Source of the DNA: Bacillota bacterium
GTDB lineage: Bacteria; Bacillota; Clostridia; Lachnospirales; Lachnospiraceae
Length of the DNA stretch: 55,345 nucleotides
Assembly (NCBI GenBank): GCA_023410575.1
Contig: JAEYPP010000075.1
Span: forward strand, 1-55,345
Direction of reading: 5' to 3'
Each line of letters starts with the position of its first letter. The stretch's first letter is position 1. Below the pieces are notes generated by a model that was not told where the DNA came from, did no database searches, and saw only the letters and a list, made by a program, of their open reading frames with translations. Position numbers and translations under genes: made by a program. This document shows, in pieces, positions 1 through 7,843 of this stretch.

Positions 1-173
1 TTCTTAGTTCAATCCTCTTCATTTCTGGTATGTCCTCTCATAAGTGTGAGAGTATATCATACACTATTTTTGTACTTAGGACAAAATCAAATATGGTTTA
101 CTAAGACAATATCAAAAATGAGTCATATAATTTAAATGAAAGGTAATTGAATTGTAGTATTAACAAATAGAAT
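1..173. other. Non-coding edge with short palindrome
   Basis: No gene is visible. CTCTCA (35-40) and TGAGAG (47-52) form a short inverted repeat, inside a looser pairing of GTCCT near 32 with AGGAC near 80. The stretch just before 174 (AATGTGATAAAATG) resembles 18236-18251, which places the start of a duplicated block here. Confidence 0.4.
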
Positions 174-443
174 GTGATAAAATGGACTCGAATCATGAAT
201 GATTATGGACATATAGACGATAATACCCCATCTCTTGCAATCTCCTTATATAAAGAGTACCGAGGATTTGGTATAGGAACAAATTTGATGAAACATATGC
301 TTATTCACCTTCAAGATAAGGGATATAGAAGAGTGTCACTAGCGGTACAGAAAATAAATTACGCTTATCAATTGTATATGAAGGTAGGGTTTCAGGTTGT
401 AGATGAAACTAAGGAAGAATATATTATGGTCTGTGATTTGTGA
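174..443 (+). pseudogene. GNAT acetyltransferase, C-terminal remnant
   Basis: The 89 codons cover only the second half of a GNAT N-acetyltransferase fold. The acetyl-CoA binding motif A is visible (SLYKEYRGFGIGTNLM, with the RGFGIG loop), followed by motif B (NYAYQLYMKVGFQVV). Complete single-domain GNATs are about 140-170 residues, so the N-terminal strands and helices are missing. There is no clear ribosome binding site at the ATG. A shorter relic of the same protein end lies at 18279-18326, and both are followed by MazG-type sequence, so this is one copy of a duplicated and decayed locus. A functional short GNAT is unlikely but not excluded. Confidence 0.7.
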
Positions 444-462
444 GTGAAGAAGGGGATATATT

Positions 463-546
463 GAAGAGAAGAAGGATAAGATTCGAGAAGAATTTGCTGA
501 TGTAGAGATGGCGTATGGAAGCAATAAAAAATATACGGAGTTATAA
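463..546 (+). pseudogene. MazG-like pyrophosphohydrolase remnant with internal deletion
   Basis: This short frame reads EKKDKIREEFADV followed directly by EMAYGSNKKYTEL and a stop. The intact MazG-like protein at 18972-19304 has EKKDKIKEELADV and, after about 33 more residues, KMAYGSKKKYTEL. The fragment is therefore a second copy that lost the 5' half and an internal segment. The bases linking it to the GNAT remnant (GTGAAGAAGGGGATA) correspond to 18328-18341 in the other locus, so the deletion also removed the gene equivalent to 18347-18847. Confidence 0.8.
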
Positions 547-599
547 GAAATGAAGAACATAGCCTGAAAAACTAATAATAATCAATAGCAGAGGTTAAT

Positions 600-1166
600 A
601 TGAGTGTTGATCAAAAAAGCAACAATCCATCCGCAATTCGATCGAGAAAAATGATTGTGGATGCATTGTTGAACTTAATGAAACAGAAGGATTTTTCAAA
701 GATTACGATAACTGATATTGCAAAAGAAGCACAGATTGCACGGAAGACATTTTATCAACACTTTTATCGTTTGGAAGATATCTTAAATGAATATATTGAA
801 TCACTTTATGTGGAATATATTGATGAGATAAGCAAGGTTCGAATAACGAGTATTTGTATGCATGTTCAGTTATATTTTCAGTTTTGGCAAAAACATATCG
901 TCTTTTTACAAAGGCTGTCGAAAAATAATCTTCTTATCTTTATTTTAAAGAAGTATGAGGAATTGTTACCATATATACATATCCTTTTGCCATGTCAATT
1001 ACAACATAATACAACAGAATTCGAATATTATACTGCATTTACGTCTGGTGCTTTTTGGATGCTTTTATGTAAGTGGGTGGAACGAGGTGGAAAAGAGTCA
1101 CCAGAAGTAATGGCCAGAACATTTCAAACTTTCTTTCTAGAGATGTCAAAAGAGAGCATAAAGTAA
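600..1166 (+). CDS. TetR/AcrR family transcriptional regulator
   Basis: The 188-residue protein has a TetR-type N-terminal helix-turn-helix (about residues 30-56, ITDIAKEAQIARKTFYQHF) and an all-helical C-terminal ligand/dimer domain of the clostridial DhaS-like type (YTAFTSGAFWMLLCKWVERG). It is a dimeric DNA-binding repressor; the ligand cannot be inferred. AGAGG precedes the ATG. The EFR1 gene lies about 110 bp downstream on the same strand and is the natural candidate target. The family call is secure, the target is inferred. Confidence 0.9.
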   Translation: MSVDQKSNNPSAIRSRKMIVDALLNLMKQKDFSKITITDIAKEAQIARKTFYQHFYRLEDILNEYIESLYVEYIDEISKVRITSICMHVQLYFQFWQKHIVFLQRLSKNNLLIFILKKYEELLPYIHILLPCQLQHNTTEFEYYTAFTSGAFWMLLCKWVERGGKESPEVMARTFQTFFLEMSKESIK

Positions 1167-1276
1167 TCAAATGAGATCAAAGTGTTACACTTTCTCAAAA
1201 AGCATTGAAATTCCTCAGTTGTTTGCGTATATTGTAAGAAATCATCAACAGTATAATCGTTATGGGAGGAATTATT

Positions 1277-2032
1277 ATGGCCACTATATTTTGTTTTTCT
1301 GCTACAGGGAATAGTCTTTATGTTGCTAAAAGACTCGCACAAGGAATCAATGCAAAAGTAATTTCTATGACATCAAATGTACATACATGCTCAGATGATA
1401 TGATAGGATTTGTTTTTCCCACCTTTTATTTTGGCTTACCAAAGGTGGTAGATTCATTTATTAATCAGCTAAAGATGGATAATCCGAAGGCATATATCTT
1501 TACGATTGCAACCTGTGGGAAATTTACATGTTGTCTAGATGATGTCGTACAAAGAATCCTAACAAAAAAGGGGTTAAAATTATCATACTTTGCAAAGGTT
1601 CAATGTGTAGAAAACTTTACCCCGACATATAAGGTAAATGATCGTCCATCAATACACCAGATTACAGAATGTAAAGTATTGCAAATTACCAAAGAGCTTT
1701 GTCAAAAAAAGACAACAACCATTAAGCCATTTGGAATAATTAATAGAGTTAATTATTTAAGGTATCCTGGAAATCATAGCACACCTTGTGATAGGAAATT
1801 CAGTGTTAAGCAATGTAGTTCCTGTGGCATGTGTGTAAATATCTGCCCTAATAAAAATATTAAACTTGTGGTTAGAAAGCCGGAATTTCAGGGAAATTGC
1901 CAGCTATGCCTAGCCTGCCTACATATCTGTCCAAATGAAGCAATTAACTGGAAATGGTTGACAAAGAAACATGCACGTTATACGAATCCTAATATTAAAA
2001 AGAGCGAACTTATCAATTTTATGAATCAATAG
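1277..2032 (+). CDS. EFR1-type flavodoxin/ferredoxin fusion protein
   Basis: The N-terminal half is a flavodoxin-like fold starting with IFCFSATGNSLYVAK, the FMN phosphate-loop pattern. The C-terminal part is a 2[4Fe-4S] ferredoxin: CSSCGMCVNICP near residue 180 and CQLCLACLHICP near 207. The combination matches the EFR1 family of small cytoplasmic electron-transfer proteins common in anaerobic clostridia. The ATG at 1277 is chosen over 1262 because GGGAGG lies 7 bases before it. It follows the TetR gene and may be controlled by it. The redox partner is unknown. Confidence 0.85.
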   Translation: MATIFCFSATGNSLYVAKRLAQGINAKVISMTSNVHTCSDDMIGFVFPTFYFGLPKVVDSFINQLKMDNPKAYIFTIATCGKFTCCLDDVVQRILTKKGLKLSYFAKVQCVENFTPTYKVNDRPSIHQITECKVLQITKELCQKKTTTIKPFGIINRVNYLRYPGNHSTPCDRKFSVKQCSSCGMCVNICPNKNIKLVVRKPEFQGNCQLCLACLHICPNEAINWKWLTKKHARYTNPNIKKSELINFMNQ

Positions 2033-2120
2033 GATTCACTGACTTAAGTAAAGAACAATGGAGTGAATGGATATGGTGGGGGTCGTCTGTTTTATTCTTT
2101 TGCTAGTGTTATAATAAAAA

Positions 2121-2167
2121 CTCCTTATTGGTTTCAAATTCATATCTTATTTCTTACCAATAAGGAG
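2121..2167 (-). terminator. Rho-independent terminator of the nuclease gene
   Basis: Two perfect 12-base arms (2121-2132 CTCCTTATTGGT and 2156-2167) flank a 23-base loop. Read on the - strand, the hairpin is followed by TTTTTATT, so it ends the nuclease transcript about 35 bases after its stop codon. Confidence 0.75.
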
Positions 2168-2200
2168 CTATTTTCTACCTGAGATAACTACCCTTATTAC

Positions 2201-3376
2201 TTATTCACCCACCATACCATCGCCGTCTTTATCAATCATATATTTATATAACCAATGATCTTTCGTTATTGGCATTTTGTAACCGGCGGCTTTTGCTTCG
2301 CTTATCGTTACCTTGCCATTATGATTTGTATCAATCCTATTTAATTCATCCAATTCATTATTAGTACTAGTGTTATCTACCTTATTCGAATCTTTATCAG
2401 TATTAGCGTTATCTACCTTATTCGAATCTTTATCAGTAGTAGCGTTATCTACCTTATTCGAATGTTTATCAGTATTAGTGTTATCTACCTTATTCGAATT
2501 GGTATTGCCATTGTTCAAATTCTCATTGGCTTTATCTGGGTCTACATTATCAAAGTCATCCACTACTTTTACACCATTTAATAAATATTCATAATGATAA
2601 TGGGATGGTATTTGGGTTTTATTATCTGGATAAGTAATTTTTGCAATAAAGTTTTCACAACCTCCAGCATCTCTAATTACTTTTTCCATATAAGCTTGAT
2701 CTCCATGTCGGTTTAAAGTGCTGTTTTGTGGTGTTATGTTGTAAGCGTTTGAGACGCCACCTAGAGAATCGGCGATTACATGACCTTCATCTAAATCTTT
2801 TCGTTCCGTACCAGGTACTTTAGCCTCATCATCATAATATCGACCGGCGGAATTAACTGGCTCAGTGCTATCGTTTTGTAGAACTATTTTATCAGCAATT
2901 ACATATACTAATTGGCCATACTGATTTGTTAATGCCCAGTAAACTCGATCGCCATATCCAACATCAACTGCTACACTTGGTTTTCTATCTCCTGAGAGGT
3001 CCCCACCATCAACTGTTATTATCTGATAGGACTTGTTCTCATATTTTACATACTTTTTATTGTTTTTGGTATAAATTTTAACGGTATCACTCATTTTAGT
3101 GTCATCGTTTTCAGTATCATTGGTTTCAGTATCATTGGTCTCAGTATCATTGGTCTCAGTAGTATTGGTTTCAGTAGCATTTGTTTCAGTAGCATTGGTT
3201 TCAGTATCATTGGTTTCAGTACTATTGGTTTCTACATTATTAGTTTGTGTTTTATTAGTGGTATCAGCCAAACTAGTATCGAGATTGGAATCTTCATTAA
3301 TACTACCTAGGATTGCTAATAATAAAAGTAACACACCGAGTGCCTTCATTATTTTTTTGTTTTTCGTTTTTTTCAT
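2201..3376 (-). CDS. Secreted DNA/RNA non-specific endonuclease with repeat linkers and a C-terminal calcium motif
   Basis: The protein starts with a signal peptide (MKKTKNKK, then a Leu-rich core to about residue 25, no lipobox). A low-complexity Thr/Glu/Asn linker of 5-residue TETNx units follows (about 45-92). The nuclease domain spans about 95-275 and has DEGHVIADSLGG near residue 197, equivalent to the catalytic DRGH of Endonuclea_NS_2-type nucleases, then NxTPQNSTLNR. A second linker has four 12-residue DSNKVDNxxTDK units. The C terminus carries two acidic loops, DTNHNGKVT and the terminal DKDGDGMVGE, like EF-hand/Excalibur calcium sites. It probably degrades extracellular nucleic acid. 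Start 3376 is supported by AGGAGG just upstream. The conserved Arg of DRGH is Glu here. Confidence 0.85.
   Translation of the reverse strand: MKKTKNKKIMKALGVLLLLLAILGSINEDSNLDTSLADTTNKTQTNNVETNSTETNDTETNATETNATETNTTETNDTETNDTETNDTENDDTKMSDTVKIYTKNNKKYVKYENKSYQIITVDGGDLSGDRKPSVAVDVGYGDRVYWALTNQYGQLVYVIADKIVLQNDSTEPVNSAGRYYDDEAKVPGTERKDLDEGHVIADSLGGVSNAYNITPQNSTLNRHGDQAYMEKVIRDAGGCENFIAKITYPDNKTQIPSHYHYEYLLNGVKVVDDFDNVDPDKANENLNNGNTNSNKVDNTNTDKHSNKVDNATTDKDSNKVDNANTDKDSNKVDNTSTNNELDELNRIDTNHNGKVTISEAKAAGYKMPITKDHWLYKYMIDKDGDGMVGE
2371..2514. repeat. Four tandem 36-bp repeats inside the nuclease gene
   Basis: The unit containing GTTATCTACCTTATTCGAA recurs at 36-base spacing (starting near 2371, 2407, 2443 and 2479). 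Each unit encodes 12 residues of the Asp/Asn-rich linker, so copy changes keep the frame. Confidence 0.9.
3105..3235. repeat. About nine 15-bp repeats inside the nuclease gene
   Basis: Near-identical 15-base units (ATTGGTTTCAGTATC and variants) encode the five-residue TETN(D/A/T/S) repeat of the N-terminal linker. Unit number is in-frame and likely variable. Confidence 0.85.
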
Positions 3377-3390
3377 TACTTTTCCTCCTT

Positions 3391-3753
3391 TGAATCATGG
3401 AAATATTCAAGCTAATAAGTATATTTGAGCTTAACGTAGTATAAATTAAGCTAATTGAGATGTATCATTCCAAAATAACATAATTCAAAATAACATTTTT
3501 AGACATATAATTCAATACTAATTATTTGGTACAAAAAGTTAAGTCCTTCATCGCATCAAGATTAACCAATATGTGGATTGACTATGACATAGTTTGAAAA
3601 TAACTCTTTTTTATGTTATGCTGTTTTGGTAACAGGAGTTCATACTATAGGTTACAATATACAATTAAATTATGAACAAAGATAAATATATAAAATAATG
3701 TCAATTAAAATCAACTAGCGAATTAGGAAACGTTAGATTACGAAAGGTGCAAT
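3391..3753. other. Divergent intergenic region between nuclease and exoA
   Basis: This AT-rich, 363-base stretch must hold the promoters of the leftward nuclease gene and rightward exonuclease III. No coding frame, RNA gene or convincing repeat is seen. I could not assign -35/-10 boxes with confidence. Confidence 0.4.
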
Positions 3754-4509
3754 ATGAAATTAGTATCATGGAATGTAAATGGAATTCGTGCTTGTATTCA
3801 AAAGGGGTTTATGGATTTCTTTCATCAAGTAGATGCAGATATTTTCTGTATTCAAGAAAGTAAATTACAAGCAGGGCAGATTGAACTAGAGCTAGATGGC
3901 TATTATCAGTATTGGAATTATGCCCAAAAGAAAGGATATTCGGGAACTGCGATTTTTACAAAAAAAGAGCCGATTAGCGTATCTTATGGGATTAATATAC
4001 CAGAACATGATAATGAAGGACGAGTTATTACATTAGAATTTGATGACTTTTATATGATTACGGTGTATACACCAAACTCACAAAATGAACTAGCAAGATT
4101 ACCATATCGAATGGAGTGGGAGGATGCGTTCCTTGCCTATCTAAAAAAGTTAGAAGAAGCAAAGCCAGTTATTGTATGTGGTGATTTAAATGTAGCTCAT
4201 AAGGAAATTGATTTAAAGAATCCGAAAACAAATCAAATGAATGCAGGTTTTACTATTCAAGAAAGAGAAAAATTCAGTAATCTATTAGCTTCAGGATTTA
4301 TTGATACCTTCCGTTATTTTCACCCTGATCTTGAGGGGATGTATTCTTGGTGGTCTTATCGCTTTAAAGCGAGAGAAAAGAATGCTGGTTGGCGTATCGA
4401 CTATTTTATTACATCGGAAAGCTTAAAGGATGAATTAAAGGGCGTTAAGATACACACAGATATCTTCGGATCCGATCATTGTCCTGTTGAATTAGATATC
4501 TTTGATTAA
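3754..4509 (+). CDS. exoA: Exodeoxyribonuclease III (AP endonuclease)
   Basis: The 251 residues are full length for the ExoIII/APE1 family, a cytoplasmic base-excision repair enzyme that cleaves DNA 5' of abasic sites and has 3'-5' exonuclease activity. Visible motifs are WNVNGIRA at the N terminus, metal-binding Glu35 in CIQESK, GDLNVAHKEID near residue 143, DYFITSE and the catalytic GSDHCPVEL near 240. AAAGGTG precedes the ATG, and a strong terminator follows, so it is probably monocistronic. Confidence 0.96.
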   Translation: MKLVSWNVNGIRACIQKGFMDFFHQVDADIFCIQESKLQAGQIELELDGYYQYWNYAQKKGYSGTAIFTKKEPISVSYGINIPEHDNEGRVITLEFDDFYMITVYTPNSQNELARLPYRMEWEDAFLAYLKKLEEAKPVIVCGDLNVAHKEIDLKNPKTNQMNAGFTIQEREKFSNLLASGFIDTFRYFHPDLEGMYSWWSYRFKAREKNAGWRIDYFITSESLKDELKGVKIHTDIFGSDHCPVELDIFD

Positions 4510-4525
4510 AACTAAGCATAAATGC

Positions 4526-4567
4526 AACCTTCTGGTGTTTGTAAGACTGACACCAGGAGGTTTTTTT
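4526..4567 (+). terminator. Rho-independent terminator after exoA
   Basis: Arms 4526-4538 and 4550-4562 (13 bases, one G-U pair) with an 11-base loop, running into seven T residues. Confidence 0.92.
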
Positions 4568-4655
4568 GAGGAAACCTTATGTGAATGAAGATGAAAAATA
4601 GTTTTATGACTAGTGAGTTAAGGAGTAATGATATTAACAACATGCTGGAAATATA

Positions 4656-4684
4656 TTGACAACATGGAAAATATTATATATTAT
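4656..4684 (+). promoter_or_regulatory. Sigma-A type promoter upstream of a structured leader
   Basis: TTGACA at 4656-4661, a 17-base spacer, and TATTAT at 4679-4684. No large gene follows until hydE 575 bases later, and a terminator intervenes at 4939-4969. Confidence 0.6.
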
Positions 4685-4690
4685 AACGAT

Positions 4691-4969
4691 ATCTAAAGTA
4701 TATACCGTTTGTTTCAGGATGAAATTGACATAATTTCCCAAAATGATAGCATTATCATTTTTTAGTATCAAGATTGAACGAACTCTGTATATTAAGATTA
4801 AAGTAATTAATGCAAATCAAATCTTTTATCATCTAACATCGAAATTCGTATGATTGATACATACAATTGAGGTGGAAGGCAAAGAAAAGAATCATGAAAA
4901 CAACCAGACAAATGGTTGCAACATAGAGGCTTATTTTAGTGTCTTCCAAGGTGAGAAGGCGCTTTTTTT
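4691..4969 (+). ncRNA. Candidate small RNA or attenuated leader ahead of hydE
   Basis: A transcript from the promoter at 4656-4684 would run about 280 bases to the terminator at 4939-4969 without a sizeable frame. Near its end is a 10-codon frame (ATG at 4894, MKTTRQMVAT) that contains a short CAACCA/TGGTTG hairpin and stops just before the terminator. This could be a leader-peptide attenuator for hydE-G-F or an independent sRNA. I do not recognise a known riboswitch class. Confidence 0.35.
4939..4969 (+). terminator. Terminator/attenuator hairpin
   Basis: GTGTCTTC (4939-4946) pairs with GAAGGCGC (4955-4962) using two G-U pairs, with an 8-base loop, followed by seven T residues. Confidence 0.75.
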
Positions 4970-5006
4970 ATATACTAGGAAATTCCTACGAATTTCCTAG
5001 TATATA
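4969..5006. repeat. Perfect 17-bp inverted repeat
   Basis: The arms TATATACTAGGAAATTC (4969-4985) and its exact complement (4990-5006) enclose CTAC. It abuts the preceding terminator. The following A-rich stretch suits a terminator on the opposite strand, or it may be a mobile repeat. Confidence 0.8.
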
Positions 5007-5048
5007 AAAATGCTCCCCAGGATGCGTTGTACGCTACGTTACGGCGCG

Positions 5049-5108
5049 GAACAAAAGTTGTGCTTGTAAAGTGTTGCACATTAGAGTGTGCGAAGTACAC
5101 TTTTGTTC
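5049..5108. other. Long hairpin with branched interior in the hydE leader
   Basis: GAACAAAAGT (5049-5058) pairs with ACTTTTGTTC (5099-5108), and GCAC/GTGC segments pair inside. TTTT follows, so it may terminate transcription. Its 3' half (CGAAGTACACTTTT) resembles the hairpins at 9146-9194 and 13485-13521. The motif AAAATGCTC...GGATGC occurs on both sides, near 5009-5025 and 5149-5170. Confidence 0.5.
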
Positions 5109-5259
5109 TTTTAAATAATGTTCGTTTCGTTATAAGGTAAAATGCTCTGGTTAGGATGCATAGCCAAGCGTGTGGAACATAATGTAATGTTTATTACTTT
5201 GCTTTACGAGAGTGTAACATTTTTCTCTTAGGTAAGAGCAAAAGAACAGGATGGTAAAA

Positions 5260-6300
5260 ATGAAAACACTCATTGACAAATTAGTTATGACACAACAGTT
5301 AGAAGCGAAAGAGTTTAAGGAGTTATTGAATCATTATACAAAAGAGGATGCAGACTATCTGAGCTTAAAAGCAAGAGAAGCAAGGCAACCGTATTATCAA
5401 AATAAAATATATCTAAGAGGACTCATTGAGTTTACAAACTATTGTAAAAATGACTGTTACTATTGTGGTATCCGACGTAGTAACTGTAATGCGTCAAGAT
5501 ATCGATTAACGAAGGAACAAATCTTAGACTGCTGTGAGATGGGATATCAGTTAGGTTATCGTACCTTTGTTCTTCAAGGTGGTGAAGATCCTTACTATAA
5601 CGATGATATTATGGTGGATTTGATTCAAGCTATCAAAACTACATATCCAGATTGTGCGATTACATTATCAATCGGAGAAAAATCTTATGAGAGTTATCTT
5701 AAGTTTTACAAAGCAGGTGCAGATCGATACCTGCTTCGACATGAGACAGCCAATGAAGAGCATTATAAACAATTACACCCAAAGGAATTATCGCTTTTGC
5801 ATCGTAAGACTTGTTTAAGGTGGTTAAAAGAAATCGGATATCAGGTGGGTTGTGGGTTTATGGTAGGTTCTCCTGGACAGACAATAGATTGTATTGTCGA
5901 TGACTTACTATTTATCAAGGAATTGGACCCAGATATGGTTGGGATTGGTCCATTCATTCCGCATCATGAAACTCCATTTGCGAATAAGACTAGTGGAACA
6001 TTGGAGTTAACCCTTGTATTATTAAGCATTCTAAGATTGATGAAACCAAACTTATTGTTACCATCCACTACAGCTTTAGGGACGATAGCCCCTAATGGAA
6101 GAGAGCTAGGAATTATGGCAGGAGCTAATGTAGTTATGCCAAATTTATCACCGCGTGAGGTGAGAAAAAAATATCTATTATATGACAATAAGATTTGTAC
6201 TGGGGATGAGGCAGCCGAATGTCGTGTCTGTCTAGAAAAAAGAGTGAAAAACATCGGTCACGAGATCGTAGTTGATCGTGGAGATGTTGTAACTAAATAG
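5260..6300 (+). CDS. hydE: [FeFe]-hydrogenase maturase HydE (radical SAM)
   Basis: This radical SAM enzyme makes part of the di-iron subcluster (H-cluster) of [FeFe]-hydrogenase together with HydG and HydF. The SAM-cluster motif is C62-x3-C66-x2-C69 (FTNYCKNDCYYCGIR), followed by LQGGEDPYY. The HydE-type C-terminal cysteines CTGDEAAECRVCLEKR are present. About 346 residues is normal. I chose ATG 5260 over 5251 because AGGATGG lies at proper distance before it. It begins a hydE-hydG-hydF run; hydA, the hydrogenase itself, is not in the window. Confidence 0.94.
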   Translation: MKTLIDKLVMTQQLEAKEFKELLNHYTKEDADYLSLKAREARQPYYQNKIYLRGLIEFTNYCKNDCYYCGIRRSNCNASRYRLTKEQILDCCEMGYQLGYRTFVLQGGEDPYYNDDIMVDLIQAIKTTYPDCAITLSIGEKSYESYLKFYKAGADRYLLRHETANEEHYKQLHPKELSLLHRKTCLRWLKEIGYQVGCGFMVGSPGQTIDCIVDDLLFIKELDPDMVGIGPFIPHHETPFANKTSGTLELTLVLLSILRLMKPNLLLPSTTALGTIAPNGRELGIMAGANVVMPNLSPREVRKKYLLYDNKICTGDEAAECRVCLEKRVKNIGHEIVVDRGDVVTK

Positions 6301-6371
6301 ATAACCTCATAGGATAGCTGGGAATCAATTGATTAGAATTCCTACCTTACCTAAAAGAAAGGAAGAAGCAT

Positions 6372-7790
6372 ATGTATAATCCAAAATCACCAAAAGCAGA
6401 AGAATTTATTTCTCATGAAGAGGTATTGGAGACGTTAGAGTACGCCAAACAAAATAAGTCAAACGTAGAGTTAATTGACCAAATTATTACGAAAGCAAAG
6501 TTAAGAAAAGGTTTAACACACAAAGAGGCAGCAGTTCTTCTAGAATGTGATATAAAAGAGAAGAATGAGGAAATTTATGCGTTAGCACAGCAGATCAAGA
6601 AGGATTTCTATGGAAATCGTATTGTTATGTTTGCTCCGCTGTATCTTTCCAATTATTGTGTCAATGGTTGTGTTTACTGTCCTTACCATAGTAAGAACAA
6701 ACACATTGCTCGTAAGAAACTGACACAAGAGGACATCGTACGTGAAGTAACTGCGCTACAGGATATGGGGCACAAGCGACTGGCAATCGAGGCAGGCGAA
6801 GACCCAATTAATAATCCGATTGATTACATATTAGAATCGATACAAACAATCTATAGTATCAAGCATAAGAATGGAGCCATCCGAAGAGTAAATGTTAATA
6901 TTGCTGCAACTACGGTTGAGAATTACCGTAAATTAAAAGATGCAGGAATTGGAACTTACATATTATTTCAAGAGACTTATCATAAAGAAAGTTATGAGAA
7001 ACTGCATCCAACGGGCCCAAAACATAATTATGCTTACCATACAGAGGCAATGGACCGAGCAATGACAGGAGGAATTGATGATGTTGGGCTTGGTGTCTTA
7101 TTTGGATTGGAGCTATATCGTTATGAATTTGCTGCACTTTTAATGCATGCAGAACATCTAGAAGCAGTCTTTGGAGTCGGACCTCACACGATAAGTGTTC
7201 CAAGATTAAAACGTGCGGACGATATTGACCCGGATACGTTTGATAATGGTATCGATGATGAGACTTTTGCTAAGATTGTTGCCTGTATTCGTGTTGCAGT
7301 TCCTTACACTGGAATGATTATCTCGACAAGAGAGAGTAAGGAATGTAGAGAAAAGGTACTACCACTTGGTGTTTCACAGATAAGTGGTGGTTCAAAAACT
7401 AGTGTGGGTGGATATTGTGAACCGGAAGCAGAAGATGACAAATCAGAGCAATTTGATGTAAGTGATAATCGTACCCTGGATGAAATTGTACATTGGTTGA
7501 TGGACCTAGGTTATATTCCAAGCTTTTGTACCGCCTGTTATCGGGAAGGCAGAACTGGCGATCGGTTTATGAGTCTTTGTAAAAGTGGTCAGATACTAAA
7601 TTGTTGCCATCCGAATGCATTAATGACTTTAAAAGAATATCTTATGGACTATGCATCAGATACAACGAAAGAGGTAGGGGAAGCACTGATTGAAGCAGAG
7701 ATTCCTAAGATTCCAAACGAGAAGGTCAAAGATATTGCAATGAAACGATTGGTTGCAATAAAAGAAGGTAACCGAGATTTTCGTTTCTAG
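6372..7790 (+). CDS. hydG: [FeFe]-hydrogenase maturase HydG (tyrosine lyase)
   Basis: HydG is a ThiH-like radical SAM tyrosine lyase that makes the CO and CN ligands of the H-cluster. The SAM cluster motif is NYCVNGCVYCPYH near residues 95-102. The C-terminal auxiliary cluster is bound by CTACYREGRTGDRF near 385-388 and the Cys pair in LNCCHPNAL near 411, which separates HydG from ThiH. Full length at 472 residues. It lies 71 bp after hydE with GAAAGGAAG before its ATG, and hydF starts directly after. Confidence 0.96.
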   Translation: MYNPKSPKAEEFISHEEVLETLEYAKQNKSNVELIDQIITKAKLRKGLTHKEAAVLLECDIKEKNEEIYALAQQIKKDFYGNRIVMFAPLYLSNYCVNGCVYCPYHSKNKHIARKKLTQEDIVREVTALQDMGHKRLAIEAGEDPINNPIDYILESIQTIYSIKHKNGAIRRVNVNIAATTVENYRKLKDAGIGTYILFQETYHKESYEKLHPTGPKHNYAYHTEAMDRAMTGGIDDVGLGVLFGLELYRYEFAALLMHAEHLEAVFGVGPHTISVPRLKRADDIDPDTFDNGIDDETFAKIVACIRVAVPYTGMIISTRESKECREKVLPLGVSQISGGSKTSVGGYCEPEAEDDKSEQFDVSDNRTLDEIVHWLMDLGYIPSFCTACYREGRTGDRFMSLCKSGQILNCCHPNALMTLKEYLMDYASDTTKEVGEALIEAEIPKIPNEKVKDIAMKRLVAIKEGNRDFRF

Positions 7791-7843
7791 CTATGATTTT
7801 AAGAACATATTGTTGTCAAAGAATGATGAAAGTAGGAAAATGT

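Noticed and set aside
2371..2514. Tandem 36-bp repeats as a CRISPR array
   Set aside because: Repeats are contiguous without spacers and encode a protein linker; no cas genes are in the window.
2370..2594. Plus-strand ORF with Leu/Ser repeats
   Set aside because: It is the antisense of the 36-bp repeats of the nuclease gene; no ribosome binding site and the repeat pattern explains the open frame.
3099..3428. Plus-strand ORF with Val/Ser repeats
   Set aside because: Antisense of the TETN repeat region of the nuclease gene; composition is dictated by the other strand.
4691..5259. T-box or known riboswitch ahead of hydE
   Set aside because: No T-box AGGGTGG motif or other riboswitch core could be recognised; kept only as a candidate leader or sRNA.
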